Made by a program: the position numbers and the translations under genes. This document shows, in pieces, positions 1 to 7,135 of a stretch of DNA of 64,000 bases; the first letter of the stretch is position 1; every line of letters begins with the position of its first letter. The notes beneath the pieces are model-generated. The model did not search any database. It was not told the DNA's origin and was given only the letters and a program-made list of their open reading frames with translations. The stretch is from Duganella sp. Root336D2. GTDB taxonomy: Bacteria; Pseudomonadota; Gammaproteobacteria; Burkholderiales; Burkholderiaceae_D. The stretch spans positions 75,005 to 139,004 of the forward strand of contig NZ_LMDB01000035.1 in NCBI RefSeq assembly GCF_001425005.1, written 5' to 3'.

Positions 1-1992
1 CTGGATGTCGATGATCGACGGCGCGCGGAAGCCGGTATTCACGTTACCGCGCAGGACCAGTTGCTGGAACGGCTGCCAGCGTGCAGCCAGCTTGGGATTG
101 ACGGTGGTCTGTTTCAGGTCGTAGTAGCGGTCGGCGCGTACCGCTGCATTCAGCAGGAACTTATCGGTGATCGGCGCTTCCGCTTCCATCAGCAGCGAAG
201 CGATGGTGCGGTGAATCTTCTTGGCCACGCCTTGCGGCGTTTCGCCCACCAGGTCGGACTGCACGACGTTGCCGGCGGCGTCGATGTGGTAGCTGCCGTC
301 GGCCTTCTTCAGGACATAGTCGAGCGGCGCATTGAAGGTCTGCGCGCCGTCGCGCCGCAACTCACCGGAGACCGCCAGGGTCAGCGCACCGCCCGGCAGG
401 TCCCACAGGCCCTTGGACAGCGTCACGTCCACGCTCTGGTTGTAGGCTTTGTTCAGGCGGTAGGTGTAGTCTTTCGCCTCGATGCTGTCCAGGTAAGCCT
501 GGCCGGCCGCGTCCTGCAGGCCGAAGGGATTCAGGGTGCCATTGTTGAAGCCTTCCTGCGCCTTGGTGTAAAGGATATAGCCGGCGCCGGCACGGGTATC
601 GCGCTTCGATTCGCCGTAATTCAGGCCGGCGCGGTAGTCCCAGCCCAGCACTTCGCCTTCTGCGCTCAGCACGATGCGATCGTTGGACTGTTTGTCGTTG
701 CGGTATGCGGGGCCAAGTTCGGCAGGCCCCCACTGGAAGTAGATGGTGCGGTTGTTCATGTTCAGGTCGCTGACCGTACCAGGCGTCTTGGCCGGGTCGA
801 TGAACATGGTCGGCGTGTTGGCGCCGGTATTGCTGCCTACCACCTGCACGGCCGGGGTGATCCCTTTGCCTGGATAGTATTTGCTGGTCGACGGCAGCGA
901 ATAGGTAGTGAACGGCTGGGTGGTGCCCGGCACCTGCATGCCGCGGTACTTCTGCACCGTGAATTCGGAGTGCAGCACATCCAGGTCAAGCTTGTGGCCG
1001 CCAGACAGGTTCAGGCTCGCGCGGCCGCTGACGTTGATGATTTCGCTGCCGTCGGTCACGGCATTCCAGAACAGCGGATTGCGCGCGCAGCCCGGCGCGT
1101 AGACCGGCGTTGCCGCAGTACTGTTGTTGCCCAGGGTCGGGGTAGCGTATGGCGCCACGCAGCCGCTGGCGAAAGTCGGGTTGTAGTTGGAGTTGGCGTT
1201 GCGCGCAAAGCCAAAATTGGCAAATGGCGTCGGGTTGCGCGCATCGGGCGTGATGCCCAGGCCCAGCGTGCGCAGGATGGCCGGATCATGCTGCTCCGGA
1301 CGGTCACCCTGGAACAGTGCATCCTTCTTCTGGTAGTCGATCGCCAGGTAGGCATTCCAGCCGTCGCGCGACAGGTTGCCGGTGCCCAGGATGGCGCCGA
1401 CGCTCTTCGAATCAGCACCGCCCTTTTGCGTCGGCGCGTACTCAGCCTTGATCGTCGCGCCTTCGAAACCGCGCTTGGTCAGGAAGTTCTGCACGCCGCC
1501 GATGGCATCGGCGCCGTAGATCGAAGCGGCGCCGCCGTTCAGGGTCTCCACGCGGTCCAGCGCCATGCGCGGCATCACGTTCACGGAGACATACTGGTCC
1601 TGCAGCGGCTCGTTGGCCAGGCGGCGGCCGTTCAACAGCGTCAGGGTGCGCATCGGACCCAGGCCGCGCAGGTTGATGACCGGGCCGGCCGCGCCGCTAT
1701 TGGTACCCAGCGACAGCGATTGCGGCATTTCCAGCACCAGGTCTTTCAGCTCGGTGTTGCCGCGCGCCAGGAGCTCGCCGGACTTGATGGTGACCAGCGG
1801 GGTGGCGCCCTCATTGGCGACGCGGCGGATCAGGGAGCCGGTCACCACCACCGACGCCATCTGCCCTTCGGCGGGCGCGGCGGCCGGGGCGGCGGCCTGG
1901 GCGGCTGCCTGGTTTGCCATCTGCAGGACGGCCGCTGCCACAGCTGCCGCCAGCACGGCGCGTTTGGCCTGTGGACCTGGAACGTAATTCAT
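1..1992 (-). CDS. TonB-dependent receptor, C-terminus beyond window
   Basis: This is an outer-membrane TonB-dependent receptor, probably for an oligosaccharide. The reading frame starts at the ATG at 1992-1990, behind a strong GGAGGAGA ribosome site, and stays open to the window edge, so 664 codons are visible and the end of the barrel is missing. The N-terminus is a signal peptide (MNYVPGPQAKRAVLAAAVAA), followed by a short Ala/Pro-rich stretch. A plug domain follows: a VVVTGSLIRR start, an INLRGLG segment and a TLLNGRR segment. The rest is an Asn/Tyr-rich beta-barrel. It is divergent from the GntR regulator and the GH28 gene and shares their operator region. Together they look like a pectin or galacturonide utilisation locus; the ligand is inferred only from these neighbours. 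Confidence 0.9.
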   Translation of the reverse strand, partial: MNYVPGPQAKRAVLAAAVAAAVLQMANQAAAQAAAPAAAPAEGQMASVVVTGSLIRRVANEGATPLVTIKSGELLARGNTELKDLVLEMPQSLSLGTNSGAAGPVINLRGLGPMRTLTLLNGRRLANEPLQDQYVSVNVMPRMALDRVETLNGGAASIYGADAIGGVQNFLTKRGFEGATIKAEYAPTQKGGADSKSVGAILGTGNLSRDGWNAYLAIDYQKKDALFQGDRPEQHDPAILRTLGLGITPDARNPTPFANFGFARNANSNYNPTFASGCVAPYATPTLGNNSTAATPVYAPGCARNPLFWNAVTDGSEIINVSGRASLNLSGGHKLDLDVLHSEFTVQKYRGMQVPGTTQPFTTYSLPSTSKYYPGKGITPAVQVVGSNTGANTPTMFIDPAKTPGTVSDLNMNNRTIYFQWGPAELGPAYRNDKQSNDRIVLSAEGEVLGWDYRAGLNYGESKRDTRAGAGYILYTKAQEGFNNGTLNPFGLQDAAGQAYLDSIEAKDYTYRLNKAYNQSVDVTLSKGLWDLPGGALTLAVSGELRRDGAQTFNAPLDYVLKKADGSYHIDAAGNVVQSDLVGETPQGVAKKIHRTIASLLMEAEAPITDKFLLNAAVRADRYYDLKQTTVNPKLAARWQPFQQLVLRGNVNTGFRAPSIIDIQ

Positions 1993-2041
1993 GAGTCTCC
2001 TCCATATTAGCGATCAAATTGGTTTGATCGATTTTCTGTTT

Positions 2042-2073
2042 TGGTATAACCACAGACTAAAGTGGTTAGGCCA
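2042..2073. promoter_or_regulatory. GntR-type operator pair, receptor side
   Basis: Two pseudo-palindromes, TGGTATAACCA at 2042-2052 and TGGTTAGGCCA at 2063-2073, have starts 21 bp apart, which is two helical turns. They match the TGGT-N-ACCA form known for FadR-subfamily GntR proteins such as UxuR/ExuR-like regulators. They lie upstream of the TonB receptor, and the regulator gene at 2167 is the obvious candidate binder. Confidence 0.65.
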
Positions 2074-2117
2074 ATTTCACAAGCAAAAATTCCAATCTTG
2101 TGCAAAAAAGCCACTTT

Positions 2118-2150
2118 TGGTCGGTCCAGATTGTTGTTTTGGCCTGACCA
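2118..2150. promoter_or_regulatory. GntR-type operator pair, regulator side
   Basis: Two more elements, TGGTCGGTCCA at 2118-2128 and TGGCCTGACCA at 2140-2150, have starts 22 bp apart. They lie directly before the regulator start codon at 2167. The 16-base block containing the last one is the near-exact reverse complement of the block at 2058-2073 (one mismatch). This suggests autoregulation of the GntR gene together with control of the divergent receptor. Confidence 0.65.
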
Positions 2151-2166
2151 CTTTAGAATGAGGCGC

Positions 2167-2823
2167 ATGGAGACCAGGCTATATAAACAGGTGGCGGAGA
2201 AGATCCAGGCGATGATCGCCACCGAAGGATTTGCATGCGGCGATCGCCTGCCGTCGGAACGCGAGCTTTCCACCAGACTGGAAGTGAGCCGCGCCTCGCT
2301 ACGCGAGGGGCTGATCGCACTGGAGCTGACCGGGGTGGTGGAGGTGCGCAGCAATTCCGGCGTCTATCTATGCGACCGTCCGGGCCATTCACCCCTGGCG
2401 GAAACCGGGCCGGGACCGTTCGAGGTGCTGTCGGCGCGGCGCGTGATCGAGGCCGAAATTGCCGCCGTCGCGGCCCAGGTGGCCACCGACCGCGCTATCG
2501 ATGCCATCCTGGTCGCCGTGCAAGCGATGGAGCGCGACCACGACGATGTGGCCACCAATGAACAGGCGGACCGCAACTTCCACATGGCGATTGCCAACGC
2601 CACCGGCAACAGCGCGCTGGTGGGCGTGATGAACCACCTGTGGGACCAGCGCGGCCGCCTGTGGCACAAACTCAAGGAGCACTTCCAGACCGAAGAGCTG
2701 CGCAAGGAAACCCTGGCCGACCACCGCGCCATCCTGCAGGCCATCGCCAGCCACGATCCGGCAGCCGCCCGCAAAGCCATGCGCGTTCACCTGGGACGCG
2801 TTACCCGAACCTTCTCTGCCTAG
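2167..2823 (+). CDS. FadR-subfamily GntR transcriptional regulator
   Basis: This is a DNA-binding repressor of 218 residues. The N-terminal winged helix (about residues 5-70) contains GDRLPSERELSTRLEVSRAS, the classic GntR helix-turn-helix. The C-terminal half is an all-helical FCD ligand domain with the metal-site type residues expected in FadR-family proteins (D..N..H near FHMAIANATGN, later DHRAIL). I chose the ATG at 2167 because a GAGG lies 4-6 bases ahead; the longer in-frame start at 2062 would run through the operators. It is followed after 10 bp by the GH28 gene, probably in one transcript. By context it responds to a uronate or an oligogalacturonide; the effector cannot be read from sequence. 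Confidence 0.88.
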   Translation: METRLYKQVAEKIQAMIATEGFACGDRLPSERELSTRLEVSRASLREGLIALELTGVVEVRSNSGVYLCDRPGHSPLAETGPGPFEVLSARRVIEAEIAAVAAQVATDRAIDAILVAVQAMERDHDDVATNEQADRNFHMAIANATGNSALVGVMNHLWDQRGRLWHKLKEHFQTEELRKETLADHRAILQAIASHDPAAARKAMRVHLGRVTRTFSA

Positions 2824-2833
2824 GAGACCTGCC

Positions 2834-4699
2834 TTGACCGCATCACGACAATTGCGCCGCCGCGGCCTGCTGCAAGCCGGCGCCGCCGCCCTCCTCGCCC
2901 CGCAATGGCTGCCTGCGCTGGCCGCCGCGGCCAATGCCGGTCCCGCAGCGCGCACTGCTGCCTGGCGCCGCGCCGACGCCATCGTCGCCGCGCTGCGCAC
3001 GCCCGTCAGCTTCCGCAACGAGGATTTCCCGGTCACCGATTTCGGCGCCCAGCCCTGCGGCACCAGGCAAGTGAAAGCCTGGGTCACCCACGACGACCAG
3101 GAAATGCTGCCAACCCAGTCCGACGACGCCCACGATTGCTACGCCAGCTTCAAGGCCGCCATCGACGCCTGCGCCGCAGCCGGGGGCGGGCGCGTCGTGA
3201 TCCCGAAAGGCCACTGGTACTGCGCCGGCCCGCTGGTGCTGCGCTCCAACGTCCACCTCCACCTGCAAGCCGGCGCCCACATCCTGTTCTCGCAAAACCC
3301 CGAACACTACGCCCGCCACGGCGACTTCGATTGCGGCGCAAACGGCAAGCTCACGCTCTCGCGCTGGCAAAGCAACGACTGCCTGAACTACTCGCCCATG
3401 GTCTACGCCGTCAACGCCAGGAATATCGCGCTGACCGGCGAAGACTGGAGCGCGAAACTGGACGGCCAGGGCGGCGTAGCCTTCAACGAAGCGGGCGATT
3501 GCTGGTGGTCCTGGAAAGGCAGGAACCGCACCGTGAACGCCGTCTCGCAAACCACCGCCCCCGGCTACCAGGAAGGCCGGCCGACGCAGGTCGTGCCCAA
3601 CCCGCTCAACAAACCGCTGGCGGAGATCGCTCCCGGCCTGAATGCCGCCCTGCGCAAGCTGATTGAAGGCGAAGACGAAAAATGGCGCAGCGACGAGCGC
3701 TATCTTCCCGCCCTGTCCGAAGCCGGCGTGCCTGTCGAACAGCGCGTGTTCGGCAAAGGCCACTACCTGCGGCCGCCGATGATCCATTTCATCAACTGCA
3801 GCAACGTCCTGCTGCAGGGCTACCATGTGCAGAACACGCCGTTCTGGCAGCACCATCCGGTCAACTGCCGCAACCTGGTCATCCGCAAAGTCCACGCCGA
3901 AAGCCGCGGCCCGAACAGCGACGGCTTCGATCCGGAAGCCTGCGAGCATGTGCTGGTGGAGGACTGCGTCTTCGATTCCGGCGACGACTGCATCGCCATC
4001 AAGGCCGGCAAGAACCGCGACGTGCAGTACGGCCCGACGCGCAACATCGTGATCCAGGGCTGCACCATGCATAGCGGCCATGGCGCCGTCACGCTCGGCT
4101 CCGAAATGGCGGGCGGCATCGAGCACGTCTATGCCCGCGACCTGGTGTTCGAGAATACGCATTGGCAAACCGACCCGCTGAACATCGCCATCCGCCTCAA
4201 GACCAATATGAACCGCGGCGGCTACCTGCGCCACTTCTACGTCAAAAACGTGAGTATCCCGAACGGCGTGCAACTCAGCGCCTCGCATTACTCCCTGCTG
4301 CCCGGCACCCCGATCGACACCAGGGGCCTGGCCACCGCAGCCGGCGCAGTCATCTCCTTCGACTGCGACTACCAGCCTTCCGCCGACAGCGTGCGCATCC
4401 GGCCGCCCGAAGTCTCCGATGTCCATATCGAGAACGTCAGCGTCGGCAATGTAACGAAGGGCGGCATCACAGGCTCCTGCTACCAGGCCATCGCCATCCT
4501 CGGCCCGGTCGCCAGCGACTATAACGGGCCGCAGCCCGCGCCGCCCGTGCTGCCGGTGCGCCGCGTGACGATCAGCAACTGCGATTTCGGCCATCCGGTC
4601 AATGCGGAAAAGCCGATCTGGCTGTACAACGTGTCCGGCCTGCAGCTGGAAAATGTGCGAATCGGCGGCAAGCTTCTTAAGGCTACCCTAAGGTCCTGA
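2834..4699 (+). CDS. Glycoside hydrolase family 28 (polygalacturonase-like), exported
   Basis: This is a 621-residue right-handed beta-helix enzyme of GH28, the family that hydrolyses polygalacturonan and related pectin chains. The catalytic signature is clear: NSDGFDPEAC, then DSGDDCIAIKAG (the Asp pair), then SGHGAVTLGSE (Gly-His-Gly) and IAIRLKTN (the substrate-binding Arg-Lys region). The N-terminus has a twin-arginine-like RRRGLLQAG motif followed by a hydrophobic Ala/Leu stretch, so Tat export is likely. The start codon is TTG at 2834, with AGGAG seven bases upstream. It is longer than simple polygalacturonases because of an N-terminal extension and an insert at about residues 220-310, as in many bacterial GH28 proteins. 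It is probably cotranscribed with the GntR gene; exact linkage specificity is unknown. Confidence 0.9.
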   Translation: MTASRQLRRRGLLQAGAAALLAPQWLPALAAAANAGPAARTAAWRRADAIVAALRTPVSFRNEDFPVTDFGAQPCGTRQVKAWVTHDDQEMLPTQSDDAHDCYASFKAAIDACAAAGGGRVVIPKGHWYCAGPLVLRSNVHLHLQAGAHILFSQNPEHYARHGDFDCGANGKLTLSRWQSNDCLNYSPMVYAVNARNIALTGEDWSAKLDGQGGVAFNEAGDCWWSWKGRNRTVNAVSQTTAPGYQEGRPTQVVPNPLNKPLAEIAPGLNAALRKLIEGEDEKWRSDERYLPALSEAGVPVEQRVFGKGHYLRPPMIHFINCSNVLLQGYHVQNTPFWQHHPVNCRNLVIRKVHAESRGPNSDGFDPEACEHVLVEDCVFDSGDDCIAIKAGKNRDVQYGPTRNIVIQGCTMHSGHGAVTLGSEMAGGIEHVYARDLVFENTHWQTDPLNIAIRLKTNMNRGGYLRHFYVKNVSIPNGVQLSASHYSLLPGTPIDTRGLATAAGAVISFDCDYQPSADSVRIRPPEVSDVHIENVSVGNVTKGGITGSCYQAIAILGPVASDYNGPQPAPPVLPVRRVTISNCDFGHPVNAEKPIWLYNVSGLQLENVRIGGKLLKATLRS

Positions 4700-4724
4700 T
4701 TGGACAATCGTAGCGAACGCCAGT

Positions 4725-6713
4725 ATGCTTTCGCAAATGATGATGGACAGCATACTGGCGCGCATCCAGGCTACGGCCTCCTCGCGCGATACGTCCCTGC
4801 TGCAGGAATTGGTTGGCACCCTGCGTCCCGCGCATGCCAGCGACCTGCAACAGGCCACCAACCGTCTGCGCGCCCTCGCGCACCTTCTTTCCACCCAGCC
4901 TGAATGGGCACGGGGCCTGCGGGAGTATCTCGCCGAAATCATTGGCCAGCGCAAACTGGTGCACCTGCTCACCGATACCGGAGTCCTGCAAAACCAGGGG
5001 TTCTTCGGCGAGCTATGGCGCCGGCTGAACCACAAATGGCTGCCGCCAACCGTCAATGACGAATACCTGAAGGACGTCTTCGGGCAAATCTTCGATCGCC
5101 AGGACGATTACATCTGGATCAACGGCGTCGAGCCTTCGACCTGGCTGGACCTGCTGCAGGCGCTCGACTTGCCCGCGCAAGGGTGGCTGCAAAGCCAGGT
5201 GCTGGGCGAACTACTGGAGGCAGTGCAAGTGCTGTCCTATCGCATCAGTGCGATAGGACTGGAGCCGGAACTGGTGCGGGTCCATCCGGACATCGAACGT
5301 TTCGAATCGCCCTTCCTGCGCCAGAATGCCGAAGTGGTGCAGTTGACGGAAGCGTGGCGCGCGCGCCTGGTCGACGCCCAGGTGGAAGTCCCTGACGCGC
5401 GCCATCTTGACGTACTCCTCAGCCAGTGTGAGGAGATTATCGGGCGCGTACGCAAGGCGGCATCCGTGCAAGGGGTATCGGTCAGCCTGACCCGCCTGCT
5501 GTTGCGCCTGACGCAAAGCATCGACCGCTTGCGCATCCTGCTCGACCTGCTGGAAGCCCCTTCCCTGCAGGAGGCGCTGCCTGCTGCGCTCGGCCTGTTC
5601 CAGCAACTGGTGGAGGCCGACAACCGTAAATTGCGCCTCACCGACCTGTTCCAGACCAACACCGAACTGTTGGCATTGCAGGTAACGGAACATGCCGGCC
5701 GTTCAGGCGAGCATTACGTCGCCAGCACGCGCGCCGAATGGCTGTCCATGATGCGCTCCGCTGCCGGCGCCGGCTTCATCGTCGGTTTCATGGCTACGCT
5801 CAAGGTGCTGATGGCGCGTATGCTGCTTGCCCCTGTCGGCTATGCTGCCCTGTACAGCCTGAACTACTCGCTCGGCTTCATGCTGATCCACGTACTGCAC
5901 TTCACCGTGGCCACCAAGCAGCCGGCAATGACCGCGGCACGCATTGCCGCCGCCATCGACCAGGGCCAGAAAAAACTGGATGAACTGGCGGAGCTGGTAG
6001 TCAAGGTGCTGCGCTCGCAGTTCGTGGCAATCGTCGGCAACGTGGCACTGGCCATGCCTACGGCCTTCATCATTGCAGTGGCTTGGCAGGCCGCTTTCGG
6101 CCAGCACCTGGCTGGCGCGGAAAAGGCACAACACCTGCTGCACGATATCGACCCGCTGCATAGCCTGGCCTTGCCGCATGCCGCCGTCGCCGGCGTGTGC
6201 CTGTTCCTGGCAGGACTGATTTCGGGCTACTACGACAACAAGGCGGCCTATAACGACATTGCTGCGCGCTTGCGTCAGCTGCGCTGGCTGCGTTGCCTGC
6301 TCGGCGAAAAACGCCTGGCGCGCGTCACCGACTACGTCGGCCGCAACCTCGGCGCCCTCGCCGGCAATTTCTTCTTCGGCATCATGCTGGGTACGATCGG
6401 CACCATCGGCTATGTCCTGGGACTGCCGATCGATATCCGCCATGTCACCTTCTCCAGCGCCAATTTCGCCTTCGCGCTGGTTGGACTGGACTACCAGCTC
6501 ACCACGGAGCAATGGCTGTTATCGCTGTCGGGCATTGCGCTGATCGCACTGACCAACCTGGCGGTAAGCTTCGCCCTGGCGCTAATGGTTGCGCTGCGCT
6601 CGCGGCGCGTCAGTTTCGGCCGCGGCCAAGCCCTGGCCGGCCTGGTATGGCAGCGTTTCCGGCTGTCGCCGCGCAGTTTCTTCCTGCCGCCGCGCGAGGT
6701 GGAGACGAATTGA
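4725..6713 (+). CDS. SpecificRecomb-family multi-spanning membrane protein
   Basis: This 662-residue protein is of the type annotated as 'site-specific recombinase' (Pfam SpecificRecomb) across beta- and gammaproteobacteria. The N-terminal half (to about residue 330) is soluble and helical. The second half has several hydrophobic spans, for example AAGAGFIVGFMATLKVLMAR, a segment around AMPTAFIIAVAW, AVAGVCLFLAGLISGYY, NFFFGIMLGTIGTIGYVLG and a last one near LIALTNLAVSFALALMVAL. I see no tyrosine-recombinase or serine-recombinase active site, so the family name should not be taken as function. It stands alone between the GH28 gene and a small protein. Function unknown. Confidence 0.85.
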   Translation: MLSQMMMDSILARIQATASSRDTSLLQELVGTLRPAHASDLQQATNRLRALAHLLSTQPEWARGLREYLAEIIGQRKLVHLLTDTGVLQNQGFFGELWRRLNHKWLPPTVNDEYLKDVFGQIFDRQDDYIWINGVEPSTWLDLLQALDLPAQGWLQSQVLGELLEAVQVLSYRISAIGLEPELVRVHPDIERFESPFLRQNAEVVQLTEAWRARLVDAQVEVPDARHLDVLLSQCEEIIGRVRKAASVQGVSVSLTRLLLRLTQSIDRLRILLDLLEAPSLQEALPAALGLFQQLVEADNRKLRLTDLFQTNTELLALQVTEHAGRSGEHYVASTRAEWLSMMRSAAGAGFIVGFMATLKVLMARMLLAPVGYAALYSLNYSLGFMLIHVLHFTVATKQPAMTAARIAAAIDQGQKKLDELAELVVKVLRSQFVAIVGNVALAMPTAFIIAVAWQAAFGQHLAGAEKAQHLLHDIDPLHSLALPHAAVAGVCLFLAGLISGYYDNKAAYNDIAARLRQLRWLRCLLGEKRLARVTDYVGRNLGALAGNFFFGIMLGTIGTIGYVLGLPIDIRHVTFSSANFAFALVGLDYQLTTEQWLLSLSGIALIALTNLAVSFALALMVALRSRRVSFGRGQALAGLVWQRFRLSPRSFFLPPREVETN

Positions 6714-6777
6714 ATTGGCGCCGCTTCCTGCCCGGTTGGCGTAAAGTAGAACGGCTTGCTTAATGGGGGACGACCAG

Positions 6778-7008
6778 ATGAATGAACTCATCCCTGGCGA
6801 TCTGGAAGCCGACAGTACGGCTTCAGTGGATGGTCTCACTTACACAGTTTCGATAATCCACGACGAAACGGGATACCGGGCGCACCTGACATGGCGGGAC
6901 CGGGTGGAGCAACAAACGACTCCACCATTTTCAAACGCCCGCTCAGCCATGATCGAGGGCCACTCGCTGGCCGAGGAGTACATCCTGGCATGGCGCAGCC
7001 ACAGTTAG
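6778..7008 (+). CDS. Small hypothetical protein
   Basis: This 76-residue soluble protein starts MNELIPGDLEADSTASVDG and ends AEEYILAWRSHS. I prefer the ATG at 6778 because GGGGGA lies 7-12 bases ahead; an in-frame ATG at 6763 would add five residues. The composition is acidic with Trp and His near the end, with no signal peptide and no recognised domain. It sits 64 bp after the SpecificRecomb gene and 127 bp before the sensor kinase. Codon use resembles its neighbours, which supports a real gene. Confidence 0.55.
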   Translation: MNELIPGDLEADSTASVDGLTYTVSIIHDETGYRAHLTWRDRVEQQTTPPFSNARSAMIEGHSLAEEYILAWRSHS

Positions 7009-7135
7009 CCCAACGGCGGCGCCAGCTTGGGCCAAAACGTGCAGCGCACGGTCGTGCATCCTGCGCGCGTTCGCCGCCTTCGACTGTACAATGGCATGAC
7101 CAATTTACAAATGCCCATCTGAAGGAAGATGCGAC

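Noticed and set aside
61..2010. Long open frame on the plus strand opposite the TonB receptor
   Set aside because: Arg/Ala/Val-rich translation with no domain, exactly antisense to a clear receptor gene; a GC-codon-bias shadow.
4725..6713. A mobile-element recombinase
   Set aside because: No recombinase motifs, many membrane spans, and no element ends around it.
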